A stretch of 34,449 nucleotides of DNA from Acetobacteraceae bacterium. GTDB lineage: Bacteria > Pseudomonadota > Alphaproteobacteria > Acetobacterales > Acetobacteraceae. Location: positions 1 through 34,449 of the forward strand of contig JASHOA010000020.1 of assembly GCA_030041375.1 (NCBI GenBank), written 5' to 3'. Of the stretch, positions 7,655-15,985 are shown in pieces. The notes beneath the pieces are model-generated. The model had not been told where the DNA came from and did not search any database. It was given only the letters and a program-made list of their open reading frames with translations. Every line of letters begins with the position of its first letter. Within the stretch, counting starts at the first letter, position 1. A program made the position numbers and the translations under genes.

Positions 7655-10254
7655 CCGGAGACGACGAAATTGACGATCCGGTCAGGCACATAGACCCGCC
7701 GGACAATCCGCCGCCCCGCCAAGGCCCGCACAACGTTCGGCTCGGCGGCCGCGGCGGCCATCACTTCCGACTCCGACGCACCCGGGACAGCCCGGATCGT
7801 CCCGCGCAGCCGCCCGCCCACCTGCACCGCGATCGTCACATTCTCGGGCTCGATCAAAGCCGGGTCCGCCTCCGGCCAAGGCAACTCCGCCACCAGCATC
7901 GGCGAACCAGGATAGAGCCGGGCATAAAGCTCCTCGGCGAGATGCGGAATCAAAGGCGCTGCCAGCCGGATCAGGATTTCCATCCCTTCATGCCGGGCTG
8001 CCGCAACACCATCCTCGCCCGCCACCTGCTCGGCTTCCCCCAATGCCCGCGCCAACTCGTAGAGCCGCGCCACCGCACTGTTGAAGGCAAAATCTTCCAG
8101 AGACGCCGTAACCGCAGCGATCGTCTGGTGGATTCGCCGACGCAAGGCGACCCCGGCCCTTGAGAACGAATCAAGAACATCCGCCTGCGGCGACACCCCG
8201 ATCGTCTCCGCCAACCGCTGCAGGCGCTGCAAAAACCGGTGCGCGCCGGCAACTCCCGCCTCCGTCCATTCCATGTCCCGCTCCGGCGGATTGTCGGACA
8301 GGATGAACCATCGCGCTGTGTCGGCACCGTAACGACCTATGATGGCCCCAGGATCGACCGTGTTCCGGTGCGACTTCGACATCGCCTCCACCCGGCCGAT
8401 CGTAACCAGAGCCCCGCTCTTCCGTTCGATCACGCTGCCGTCCGCCCGCCGCAATACCTCCTCCGGATAAAGCCAGCGCCCGTCGGCGGCACGATAGCTC
8501 TCGTGCGTCACCATGCCCTGGGTAAAGAGGCCGGCGAACGGTTCCGCAACCGAAAGAAGCCCCGCCTTCTGCATCGCCCGGGTAAAGAAACGCGCATAGA
8601 GCAGATGCAGAATCGCATGCTCGATGCCCCCGATATACTGATCCACCGGCAGCCAATGATCGACCGCAGCGCGGTCGACCGGCCGTTCGGCCGCCGGGCT
8701 GCAGAAACGGGCGAAATACCAAGCGCTGTCGACGAAAGTGTCGAGAGTGTCGGTCTCACGAAAGGCGCCCTTGCCGCAACGCGGGCAATCGACGTGCTTC
8801 CAGCTCGGGTGATGATCGAGCGGGTTGCCCGGCCGGTCGAACCGCACATCCTCCGGCAGGACAACCGGAAGCTCGGCTTCCGGCACCGGCACCACCCCAC
8901 AGTCCGGACAATGGATCACCGGTATCGGGCAGCCCCAGTAGCGCTGCCTGCTCACCCCCCAGTCGCGCAGCCGCCAATTCACCTCGGCAAACCCCAGCCC
9001 GCGAGCTTGCAATTCCTCGATCACCCGCCGCTTCGCGGCCAGCCAATCCAGCCCGTCCAGGAAGTCCGAGTGGATCATCCTCCCGGGACCGAGCCACGCC
9101 GCATCCCCGATCGCGAAATCCGCCGCACTCTGGCCATCCGGGAGCACCACGGGCAGCACGGGCAGGTCATACTTGCGGGCGAATTCCAGATCCCGCTGAT
9201 CGTGCGCCGGACAACCGAAGATGGCGCCGGTGCCGTATTCCATCAGCACGAAATTCGCGATCCAGACCGGCTTCTCCTCCCCGAGGAACGGATGCACGAC
9301 ACTGAGACCGGTGTCGTAGCCGCGCTTCTCCGCAGCTTCGATCGCCGCCTCGCTGGTACCGAGCCGGCGGCATTCCTCGATGAATTGTTGCGCGCCAGCA
9401 TCCCGCGCCGCCACGGCCAGGGCGAGCGGATGGTCCGCTGCCAGCGCGCAAAACGACATCCCGAAAATCGTGTCCGGGCGGGTCGTATAGACCTCGACCG
9501 AGCTGATCCCGCCTTCAGGAGCCACCAGCGGAAAGGAGAGCCTCGCACCTTCGCTCGCGCCAATCCACTTCTCCTGCATCGTTCGCACGCGCTCGGGCCA
9601 GCGATCGAGGCTGCCAAGCGCCGAGAGCAGCTCGGGCGCAAAGGCCGTGATGCGGAAAAACCACTGCGCCAGGCGGCGCTTCTCCACCGCCGCTCCCGAG
9701 CGCCACCCGCGCCCGTCGATCACCTGCTCGTTCGCGAGCACGGTCTGGTCGACCGGGTCCCAGTTGACCGCGCTTTCCTTGCGATAGGCGAGTCCCTCCT
9801 TCAGAAGTGCCAGAAACAGCTTTTGCTGCTGGCCGTAATAGGCTGGGTCGCAGGTCGCGAACTCGCGGCTCCAGTCGAGCGAAAGCCCCATCCGGCGAAG
9901 CTCCGCCCGCATCGCTTCGATATTGTCGTACGTCCAGCGCGCCGGATGAATGCCGCGCTCGCGGGCCGCATTGTCCGCCGGCAGGCCAAACGCGTCCCAG
10001 CCCATCGGGTGCAGAACCGAGAATCCGCGCGCACGCTTGTAGCGCGCCACCACGTCCCCCAGCGTGTAGTTGCGGACGTGCCCCATGTGAATCTTGCCGC
10101 TGGGGTAGGGAAACATCTCGAGCACGTAGTATTTCGGCTTGCCGTCGCCCGGCACGTCGCTGGTGCGGAAAATGCCGCGTTCATCCCATACGCGCTGCCA
10201 GCGCGGTTCCGCCTCCGCGAAATCGTACGCCCGTGGTTGCACGGAATCCGGCAT
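7651..10254 (-). CDS. leuS: leucine--tRNA ligase
   Basis: A class I aminoacyl-tRNA synthetase of 867 aa. The HIGH motif appears as HMGH (56-59, after PYPSGKI). The CP1 editing domain has TTRPDTIFG and GCPAHDQRD (about 345-353), with the Asp that excludes leucine. The zinc-ribbon-like insert shows HCPDCG and DCPRCG. The KMSKS loop reads AMSKS (624-628), so the first Lys is replaced by Ala. ATG 10254 lies 7 bp after the DUF3576 stop and the gene overlaps lptE by 4 bp, so all four genes look like one transcript. Confidence 0.96.
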   Translation of the reverse strand: MPDSVQPRAYDFAEAEPRWQRVWDERGIFRTSDVPGDGKPKYYVLEMFPYPSGKIHMGHVRNYTLGDVVARYKRARGFSVLHPMGWDAFGLPADNAARERGIHPARWTYDNIEAMRAELRRMGLSLDWSREFATCDPAYYGQQQKLFLALLKEGLAYRKESAVNWDPVDQTVLANEQVIDGRGWRSGAAVEKRRLAQWFFRITAFAPELLSALGSLDRWPERVRTMQEKWIGASEGARLSFPLVAPEGGISSVEVYTTRPDTIFGMSFCALAADHPLALAVAARDAGAQQFIEECRRLGTSEAAIEAAEKRGYDTGLSVVHPFLGEEKPVWIANFVLMEYGTGAIFGCPAHDQRDLEFARKYDLPVLPVVLPDGQSAADFAIGDAAWLGPGRMIHSDFLDGLDWLAAKRRVIEELQARGLGFAEVNWRLRDWGVSRQRYWGCPIPVIHCPDCGVVPVPEAELPVVLPEDVRFDRPGNPLDHHPSWKHVDCPRCGKGAFRETDTLDTFVDSAWYFARFCSPAAERPVDRAAVDHWLPVDQYIGGIEHAILHLLYARFFTRAMQKAGLLSVAEPFAGLFTQGMVTHESYRAADGRWLYPEEVLRRADGSVIERKSGALVTIGRVEAMSKSHRNTVDPGAIIGRYGADTARWFILSDNPPERDMEWTEAGVAGAHRFLQRLQRLAETIGVSPQADVLDSFSRAGVALRRRIHQTIAAVTASLEDFAFNSAVARLYELARALGEAEQVAGEDGVAAARHEGMEILIRLAAPLIPHLAEELYARLYPGSPMLVAELPWPEADPALIEPENVTIAVQVGGRLRGTIRAVPGASESEVMAAAAAEPNVVRALAGRRIVRRVYVPDRIVNFVVSG

Positions 10255-10261
10255 CGGAAAC

Positions 10262-10807
10262 TCAGGGCGTGCCGCTCTCGGAACGCAATGTCCGGGCGCG
10301 GTCGAGAATCCGGTTCTCGATGTCGGAAACGGTTCCCGGGCTCACCGCCGCATCCGCCCACTGCCCGTTCGTCAGCACCTGGCGGAAGATCGCAAGCCTC
10401 AGTGCCCCGGCGCTCAGCTCGCGCCCGAGAATATAGCAGTCCGCCTTGAACCGCTCATCGGGCGCCTGGGGCGGCTGCCACCAGTCGGTGATGATCACGC
10501 CCCCGAACGGATCCGCCGAGGCCAGCGGCATGAAGGAAAGCGTGTCGAGCGCGCCGCGCCACAGATAGGCATTGACCCCGAGGGTGCCGCCCGCCCCGGC
10601 CCCGGCGCCAGCGGTTCGATTGTTCCCCAAGAGATTGAGTGAAAGACCCTGCGGTCCGAGCAGGCTGCCTTGGACGTTCGACCCCGGGCCGATATTCTGC
10701 GGCGCGTACTTCTCCGGCGGCACCGGCGTCGGATTCCCCAGGATCCCGCAACCGGACAGCAACGGCAAAAGCAGCAGGCCGGAAAGTGCGCGCCAACGAA
10801 CTGCCAT
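10262..10807 (-). CDS. DUF3576 family lipoprotein
   Basis: I recognise this as the DUF3576 family, regularly found just upstream of leuS in alphaproteobacteria; its molecular role is not known to me. From ATG 10807 the 181-aa protein starts [20 protein letters not shown], a lipoprotein signal with the acylated Cys at 20. A low-complexity Gly/Ala stretch ([15 protein letters not shown]) follows, then a conserved-looking body with [24 protein letters not shown] and an alpha-helical C-terminus. The open frame extends 22 codons upstream to 10873, but that would bury the signal peptide. It is probably the first gene of the leuS-lptE-holA operon, exported and attached to a membrane. Confidence 0.82.
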   Translation of the reverse strand: MAVRWRALSGLLLLPLLSGCGILGNPTPVPPEKYAPQNIGPGSNVQGSLLGPQGLSLNLLGNNRTAGAGAGAGGTLGVNAYLWRGALDTLSFMPLASADPFGGVIITDWWQPPQAPDERFKADCYILGRELSAGALRLAIFRQVLTNGQWADAAVSPGTVSDIENRILDRARTLRSESGTP

Positions 10808-10903
10808 CGATGGTCCGACTCGCTTCAATCTCGCCGCCCCCGGGAAAGCACGCTCTCTAGCGGCTTGCGCCACTCACGCCAAGGGTGGCCACGAAATGAA
10901 GAA

Positions 10904-10931
10904 GGGGCGGCGGGATTCCTCCTGCCGCCCC
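10904..10931 (-). terminator. hairpin terminator after porin 1
   Basis: 8-bp GC stem (GGGGCGGC / GCCGCCCC) with a 12-nt loop, 29 bp past the porin stop. On the minus strand it is followed by TTCTTCATTT, a fair T-rich tract. A related hairpin follows the second porin gene. Confidence 0.7.
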
Positions 10932-10960
10932 GTGGGCAGTTCGCCAGTTATCCGTAAAGC

Positions 10961-12322
10961 CTACCAGGAGAGCGCAGCGCCGAGCGCAAGCACGGTCGCG
11001 TGCGTGTTGTTTTGGTCGGGGCCGGTTGTGCCGGAATTGAAATCCCAACCGATCTGGTGGCGCTGGCCGTAGAGGTAGGAGAGATAGAGCGCCAACCCGG
11101 GGGCGACCACGTAGGTGGCCCCGGCCGCTGCGCCGCTGTCGTTTCCGGTCCGCGCAACCCCCGCAGCCCCGTGGGCAGGTGTCCATTCGTCGGGGTAGGT
11201 GGTCTTGAAGTAGCTGGCGCCGATAACGTAGGGCCCGGCCGCGTACTGCACGCCGACCATCCCCGAGATCGTGTTGACGGCACCCCTGGGCTGCAGCGCG
11301 AAGTCGCCGTTCATGTTGCCGTAGTTGAAGTTGCCGCCAACCGTGAACCCGGCAAACGTGATCGTGGCCCCGATCTTGCCGACCGAGAGCCCGTTATACT
11401 GCGGAGTCGGCGCACTCACGGTCTCCGAGGCAATGTAGGCCGCCCCCACATTGATTCCCACGCCGTCGAACGTGCCGGTATAGCTCCCGCCGATATCGAC
11501 CGTGTTGGTCCGCCGGATGCTCGCACCCGGAATCGGGCTGGCCGAAAGCGCGTTACAGGTGGACGACGCTGCCCCGCACGCCGAGCCTGCCGAGTCTACG
11601 AGGTTGGCCGTGTTCGGCTCGTAGCCGACTCCGAACTGGAACCCGGAGAAGCTGGGCGAGAGATAGACCAGCTTGTTGCTCGTATAGAGGCCGGAGACAT
11701 CGCTGAAGGCGAACACCGGATTCGTATTGGACGGGACGAAGGTCGGCAATATGCTGCTGTTCCAGGCGCCGTCATCGAACCCTTCGAAGGTGCCCACCTG
11801 GAAGATCGACATCGGCCCGTCCCCCATGCCGAAGCGAAGCGTGCCGAGGTCATCCGTCCCCACATAGCCGTAGGCGCGCCGCCAGTAGAGCGTGTTGCTC
11901 GCACTCGTCGATCCCGGCGTCGAACCGCCGGTTTCGAGCGTGCTGCCAGGGTTCCTGATTTCGCCGACGACACCGTATTTCAGGCCATTGGCCGCCGTCG
12001 CGTTGAACCCGGGATAGAGGCGAATATACGCCTGAGAGCCTTGGGGGTTGAGCTTGTATCCATCGAAATCGTTGGCCGAGGAGATCCCGATGCCGCCATA
12101 CCAGACCAGGCGCCCGTTCAGATGCACGACGAAGCTGTTGGGCGCCGTTTCGTCTGGTGTCACCACTGTGCTCGCCGCGACGGGCGGCGAGCCTACCAGG
12201 CCGAACGTCGGTCCGGGTTCGCCCGCAGGCGGTGGGGGCAATCCCACCTGTGCGTTCGCCACTCCGGCCAACCCCATGGCAACACCAAACGCTGCCGCAG
12301 TAGTGAGCAACAGTCTCCGCAT
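10961..12322 (-). CDS. outer-membrane porin (copy 1)
   Basis: Predicted beta-barrel pore for small solutes. It has a clear Sec signal peptide (MRRLLLTTAAAFG...GVANA, cleavage after about residue 24), a Pro-rich linker, then alternating aromatic/Gly strands and a C-terminal aromatic residue (ALSW). Trp replaces the more usual Phe. At 453 aa it resembles the porins of Acetobacteraceae such as Acidiphilium. It is clearly paralogous to the next gene: both share ETAPNSFVVHLN, the stretch FNATAANGLKYGVVGEIR, and GPDQNNTHA near the end. ATG 12322 has a strong SD (AAGGAGG). A terminator follows, so it is probably monocistronic. Substrate cannot be told from sequence. Confidence 0.85.
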   Translation of the reverse strand: MRRLLLTTAAAFGVAMGLAGVANAQVGLPPPPAGEPGPTFGLVGSPPVAASTVVTPDETAPNSFVVHLNGRLVWYGGIGISSANDFDGYKLNPQGSQAYIRLYPGFNATAANGLKYGVVGEIRNPGSTLETGGSTPGSTSASNTLYWRRAYGYVGTDDLGTLRFGMGDGPMSIFQVGTFEGFDDGAWNSSILPTFVPSNTNPVFAFSDVSGLYTSNKLVYLSPSFSGFQFGVGYEPNTANLVDSAGSACGAASSTCNALSASPIPGASIRRTNTVDIGGSYTGTFDGVGINVGAAYIASETVSAPTPQYNGLSVGKIGATITFAGFTVGGNFNYGNMNGDFALQPRGAVNTISGMVGVQYAAGPYVIGASYFKTTYPDEWTPAHGAAGVARTGNDSGAAAGATYVVAPGLALYLSYLYGQRHQIGWDFNSGTTGPDQNNTHATVLALGAALSW

Positions 12323-12500
12323 TCGATAGACCTCCTTCCGTTGGCCGGCGCCCGCTTCGCCGCCTTCCTGTCGGCGCGCCCACCTTCACCGTCGGCTCGT
12401 CCAGTCCCGCAAAGGTGCCCGGTGTGTCCCGGGAGGCGTTGATTAAGTCTGACTATGAACCGAAGCCGCGTGTTGCTGCAACGTAACCAGAGCAGTCGGC

Positions 12501-12536
12501 ATGGCATTCGCGAAACACTGTGGCAATCTGGCAACA
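12501..12536 (-). promoter_or_regulatory. conserved porin upstream element, copy 1
   Basis: 36 bp that match 14546-14581 upstream of the other porin at 32 of 36 positions. Read on the minus strand it holds two TTGCCA hexamers 8 bp apart and then an AATGCCAT. It lies 178 bp from the porin ATG. It could be a promoter (TTGCCA as -35, with a poor -10) or a shared regulator site. Confidence 0.6.
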
Positions 12537-12541
12537 TAATC

Positions 12542-12558
12542 AGCGAAATAATTTCGCT
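12542..12558. promoter_or_regulatory. 17-bp perfect palindrome, candidate operator
   Basis: AGCGAAATAATTTCGCT is perfectly symmetrical around A12550 and lies 5 bp upstream of the conserved porin element. It has no counterpart at the second porin. Its size and symmetry suit a dimeric repressor or activator; the regulator is unknown. Confidence 0.45.
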
Positions 12559-12605
12559 CTGTTTGCATTCTGCCTGACCTGCCAAACTTCAATGTTTTAG
12601 CCAAA

Positions 12606-12620
12606 CCGGGCGAAGCCCGG
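12606..12620. other. small GC hairpin between the porin genes
   Basis: CCGGGC-GAA-GCCCGG, a 6-bp stem with a 3-nt loop. Read on the minus strand it is followed by TTTGGCTAAAA, so it could act as a weak terminator upstream of porin 1. The remaining sequence from 12621 to 12755 shows nothing I can name. Confidence 0.3.
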
Positions 12621-12755
12621 AAGGCAGACGGAAGGACGAAGGCGGCCACAGAAGCGTCCTTCGCAACGCACGTGTTACCAAAATGTGACAGATTTCCCGT
12701 CTCCCGGGTTCCCTCCGGCAGCCGGCACAAGCCGCTGCCCGCTGCCTTCGCCCTT

Positions 12756-12805
12756 AGCCCGCGATCGCCCGAGGCGGAATCGTCGGAGGGCGTGAATCGC
12801 GGGCT
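12756..12805 (+). repeat. palindromic repeat A, copy 2
   Basis: Identical over 50 bp to copy 1 (145-194), in the same orientation. It is followed after 12 bp by repeat B copy 2, repeating the arrangement at 145-248. Confidence 0.85.
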
Positions 12806-12817
12806 CAAACAATGTCC

Positions 12818-12859
12818 TAGACCCTTGTCGGGCGGTCCAGTCAGACCGACAAGGGTCTA
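12818..12859 (+). repeat. palindromic repeat B, copy 2
   Basis: 42-bp inverted repeat with 14-bp perfect arms (TAGACCCTTGTCGG and its reverse complement). Compared with copy 1 the position that was A/C is now a T/A pair, so the stem is better. The loop shares CAGTCA with copy 1. It shares its last A with the first base of repeat A copy 3. Confidence 0.8.
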
Positions 12860-12908
12860 GCCCGCGATCGCCCGAGGCGGAATCGTCGGAGGGCGTGAAT
12901 CGCGGGCT
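12859..12908 (+). repeat. palindromic repeat A, copy 3
   Basis: Third identical 50-bp copy, joined directly to repeat B copy 2 to give the order A-B-A. It ends 10 bp before the porin 2 terminator hairpin. Confidence 0.85.
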
Positions 12909-12918
12909 CGAATAGGAA

Positions 12919-12946
12919 GGGGCGGCCGGATCGCTCCGGCCGCCCC
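12919..12946 (-). terminator. hairpin terminator after porin 2
   Basis: 12-bp perfect GC stem (GGGGCGGCCGGA and complement) with a 4-nt loop, 31 bp past the porin 2 stop. On the minus strand it is followed by TTCCTATT. It resembles the porin 1 terminator in its outer bases. Confidence 0.75.
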
Positions 12947-12977
12947 TCTCGGAAGGCTCGTCAGTCGATGCGTCAGG

Positions 12978-14369
12978 TTACCAGGAAAGCACCGAGCCGA
13001 TGGAGATCACGCTTGCGTGCGTGTTGTTCTGGTCGGGGCCGGCCGTAGCCGACGCGAAATCCCATCCGAGCTGGTGGCGCTCGCCATACAGGTAGGAGAG
13101 GTAGATCGCCATGCCAGGCACGAGGTTGTAGGTGCCGCCGGCCGCGACGCCGATATCGGTCTCGGTCCGCGCCACCCCAGTGTCGGGCAACCAGTTCCCC
13201 GCAAAATTGTTCCTGAAGTAGCTGGCGCCCACCACCACCGGGCCGGTGGCATATTGCACCCCGCCGATCCACGCGACCTCGTTAACGCCGCCCCTGGGCT
13301 GGATACCCCAGTCACCGTTCATCTGGCCGTAGTTCAGGTTGCCGGCCACCGTGAAGCCCGCGTACGAAAGCGAAAGCCCGAACACCCCGACCGAGTATCC
13401 GTTGAACTGCTGCTGGGACAACGGGGGAGCGGCGTTGTTGAAGACACTCCCGGACCCGACATAGGTCGCGAGCGCACCCACCCCGAAGCCGTTGAAGGTG
13501 CCGTTGTACGTGGCGCCGATATCGACCATGTTCTTGAACCGGCCGGCGGTCCCGGTCGCCGCCCCGGTGACCTGCGTCGGCCCTGCGCTCAGCGCGTTAC
13601 AGGTCACGCTGGCTGAGCCACAGGCAGACCCGGCCGAATCCCAGAGATTGGCGGTGTTCGGCTCATAGCTGGCGCCGAACTGGAAGCCCGAGAAGTTCGG
13701 CGACAGATAAACGATCTTGTTGCCCGTCCACAGCGGATCATCATCGGCAAACGGGAACGACGGCTGCGCATTACCCGGAACGAAGGACGGCACGTCGCCA
13801 TCCCATGCCCCGTCGTTGAAGCCTTCTGTCGTGAAATTGCCCTGCCACAACGCCGTCACGTTCGGGCCCATGCCGAACCGGAAATCGCCGAAATCATCGG
13901 ATCCGACATACCCGTAAGCCGTGTGCCAGTAGAGCGTCTGGCTGCTGCTGGTCGACCCCGGGGTCGACCCGCCGCTCGTAAAATTGCTGCCAGGCATACG
14001 AATTTCGCCGACGACACCGTATTTCAGCCCATTCGCCGCCGTCGCGTTGAAACCGGGATAAACACGCATATAGCCGAGGAAGGACTGCGGATTGAGCTTG
14101 TACCCATCGTCCTCGTTGACCGACGACCCTTCGACACCGGCGTACCAGTTGATACGCGCATTGAGGTGCACAACGAAGCTGTTGGGGGCCGTTTCGCCCG
14201 GGGTCACCACCGTGCTCGCCATCGGCGGCGGCGAGGAGGACGCACCGAAGCTCGGCCCCGCCTCACCGGCCGGCGGCGGCGGAAACGAAACCTGCTGGGC
14301 ACTCGCCACGCCCGCAAAGCCGATAGCGGCGCCGAGCACTGCCGCGGTGGTAAGCAAAACTTTGCGCAT
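12978..14369 (-). CDS. outer-membrane porin (copy 2)
   Basis: A paralog of the neighbouring porin, 463 aa. It has the same kind of signal peptide (MRKVLLTTAAVLG...GVASA, cleavage after about residue 24), the same Pro-rich start of the mature protein, and the same C-terminal end with GPDQNNTHA and final VLSW. I chose ATG 14369 because GGAGGGG lies 4 nt upstream; the frame extends 11 codons further without a plausible signal sequence. The two proteins differ mostly in the middle, where loops are expected, so pore properties may differ. It is probably monocistronic: own terminator, and about 180 bp upstream an element shared with copy 1. Confidence 0.85.
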   Translation of the reverse strand: MRKVLLTTAAVLGAAIGFAGVASAQQVSFPPPPAGEAGPSFGASSSPPPMASTVVTPGETAPNSFVVHLNARINWYAGVEGSSVNEDDGYKLNPQSFLGYMRVYPGFNATAANGLKYGVVGEIRMPGSNFTSGGSTPGSTSSSQTLYWHTAYGYVGSDDFGDFRFGMGPNVTALWQGNFTTEGFNDGAWDGDVPSFVPGNAQPSFPFADDDPLWTGNKIVYLSPNFSGFQFGASYEPNTANLWDSAGSACGSASVTCNALSAGPTQVTGAATGTAGRFKNMVDIGATYNGTFNGFGVGALATYVGSGSVFNNAAPPLSQQQFNGYSVGVFGLSLSYAGFTVAGNLNYGQMNGDWGIQPRGGVNEVAWIGGVQYATGPVVVGASYFRNNFAGNWLPDTGVARTETDIGVAAGGTYNLVPGMAIYLSYLYGERHQLGWDFASATAGPDQNNTHASVISIGSVLSW

Positions 14370-14545
14370 CGATCCCCTCCGTGTTGTTGGACGGCCGCTC
14401 ATTCACCGCTTACCCTCGGTGCGGCTGCGTTCGCCGGCCACCTGATCCTGCCGGCAAAGCCGCCCACCTCACCGCCAAGCAACGTGACGAAACGGGACTA
14501 TGGACACCTCCTCGCCCCTTGCGCAACCAGGCTAACCATCTTGCC

Positions 14546-14581
14546 ATGGCATTTCCGAAACACTGTGGCAACATGGCAACA
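14546..14581 (-). promoter_or_regulatory. conserved porin upstream element, copy 2
   Basis: Matches 12501-12536 at 32 of 36 positions and lies 176 bp from the porin 2 ATG, against 178 bp for copy 1. The intervening leaders are otherwise much less alike, so this block is probably under selection as a promoter or regulator site. Confidence 0.6.
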
Positions 14582-14586
14582 CATGG

Positions 14587-15162
14587 CTAGCGAAGGGCCT
14601 CGATCGCACCGGCGGCAGCCGCCCGGCGCAAGGCGCGAATCGAGCCTCCGGTAACGCCGCCGATGGCCGCCACAGGAACGCGCGAGCAGCGGGCCAGTGC
14701 GTTCCAGCGCACCGCCCCCAGCCCACGCGCTCCGGGGTGGCTCGCCGTCGCAAAGGCCGGGCCCAGAAAAACCAGGGCTGCACCAAGACGCCCGGCACGG
14801 ACCAGCTCGGCCCGATCATGCGCCGAGGCGGTCAGCAATCCTCGCCTCGATGATCCAGCCCGCCGATGGCCGCGGCGAAGGTGCAGCCCGCCCCTCAGGC
14901 TGGCCGCCAGGCGAAAGTCTCCGGCCACCACCAGGGCCAGCCGTCGCGCCCGGCAGATGCGCGCCAGCGCCCGCCCCAACGCCGCCCGATCCGGCGCTCC
15001 GTCGTGGCGGAACACCACCCCGGCAAGCCCGGGCGGAAGCCTTCTCACAGCCTCGCACGGGTCCCGCAACCGAACCTCGTCGGTAAACAGCCAGAGCGGC
15101 GGAAACGGCCGCGGTCGCCGCGCCTTGACCGCGCGCGCCCACGCGAGAAGGGTGGGGTCCAT
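14587..15162 (-). CDS. ThiE/TenI-family protein (thiamine phosphate synthase-like)
   Basis: 191 aa from ATG 15162, starting MDPTLLAWARAV. The fold pattern of the ThiE/TenI family is visible in the second half: GGLHL, then a Ser-x-His (TASAHDRAEL), FLGPAFATASHPGARGLG, AAIGGVTGGSI and a closing AGAIEALR. Classical thiamine phosphate synthase makes thiamine phosphate from HMP-PP and thiazole phosphate. Several of its usual residues are altered here: the DD after GVHL is RRG, and the T-x-T-K of the phosphate loop is A-T-A-S-H. It may be a TenI-like or non-canonical enzyme. Its start codon overlaps that of yggS on the other strand. No TPP riboswitch is visible. Confidence 0.7.
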   Translation of the reverse strand: MDPTLLAWARAVKARRPRPFPPLWLFTDEVRLRDPCEAVRRLPPGLAGVVFRHDGAPDRAALGRALARICRARRLALVVAGDFRLAASLRGGLHLRRGHRRAGSSRRGLLTASAHDRAELVRAGRLGAALVFLGPAFATASHPGARGLGAVRWNALARCSRVPVAAIGGVTGGSIRALRRAAAAGAIEALR

Positions 15163-15871
15163 GGGCGAAGCCCCGAACGAAAGAGAATCTCGAACCGATT
15201 CGAGTGCACTCAATATCGTGCAGAATCTCGAACGCGTGCGAGCGCGGATCGCCGCCGCCGCCGCTGCGGCCGGCCGGCCGGCGGCCGACGTCACACTGAT
15301 CGCCGTTTCCAAAACCCGGCCAGAGAGCGCGGTCAGGACGGCCCTCGCCGCCGGGCAGCTTCGTTTCGGCGAGAACCGGGTCCAGGAAATGGCCGCCAAG
15401 TTCTCCCGCCTCCGCGCCGAACAGCCGGACCTCCGGCTGCACCTGATCGGTTCCTTGCAGACGAACAAGGTGCGGCTCGCAGTCCGGCTCGCCGACGTGA
15501 TCGAAACCCTTGATCGCCCGCGGCTCGCCGACGCGATCGCCTTGGCGATTCAACAGGAAGGCCGTACCCCCACCCTCCTCATCGAGGTGAACGTCGCCGA
15601 CGAGCCACAAAAATCCGGCATCCCGCGGGATGCCGCCGATCCCTTCATCGAGGCCTGCCTCCATCGGTTCGGTCCCGCCCTCAAGGGGCTGATGGGCATC
15701 CCTCCACCCAAGGAAAATCCCGCCCCGTATTTCGCCTGGCTCGCCGCCTGCGCGCACCGCCACGGGCTCGCCCTGCTCTCGATGGGCATGTCGGCCGATC
15801 TGGAGGCAGCCATCGCCGCCGGCGCAACCCAGGTCCGGGTTGGCACAGCGATCTTCGGCGCCCGGCCCTGA
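15161..15871 (+). CDS. yggS: YggS/PROSC-family pyridoxal phosphate-binding protein
   Basis: A PLP-carrier protein of the alanine-racemase N-terminal fold, involved in vitamin B6 and amino-acid homeostasis, with no firm catalytic activity. The PLP Lys lies in LIAVSK (Lys51). The signature RFGENRVQE follows and HLIGSLQTNK is well kept. The C-terminal part has LLSMGMSADLEAAIAAGATQVRVGTAIFG, split here: LSMGMSADLEAAI then VRVGTAIFG. ATG 15161 gives 236 aa; a downstream GTG at 15218 would give 217 aa, still complete through the core. The gene is divergent from the ThiE-like gene with a 2-bp start-codon overlap. kup follows after 114 bp. Confidence 0.93.
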   Translation: MGEAPNERESRTDSSALNIVQNLERVRARIAAAAAAAGRPAADVTLIAVSKTRPESAVRTALAAGQLRFGENRVQEMAAKFSRLRAEQPDLRLHLIGSLQTNKVRLAVRLADVIETLDRPRLADAIALAIQQEGRTPTLLIEVNVADEPQKSGIPRDAADPFIEACLHRFGPALKGLMGIPPPKENPAPYFAWLAACAHRHGLALLSMGMSADLEAAIAAGATQVRVGTAIFGARP

Positions 15872-15985
15872 AGCCGCCGCCTGCGGCCGGACTTGCATGC
15901 CGCAGTGCAACAGGGGTATCGGACACCCTCCCCGTCCAGTCCCGGGCTCAGCCGTCCCGGTCGGGGAGGTTCCCTCCGCCCAGCC

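Noticed and set aside
8239-10449. 736-aa open frame on the plus strand
   Set aside because: Shadow of leuS; rich in R and H with no recognisable domain.
145-12908. A/B repeats as a CRISPR array
   Set aside because: Repeats are palindromic, few, and not separated by regular unique spacers of 30-40 bp.
15163-15468. TPP riboswitch or longer N-terminus for the ThiE-like gene
   Set aside because: The region is inside yggS coding sequence and shows no THI-box pattern; the upstream residues are a shadow of yggS.
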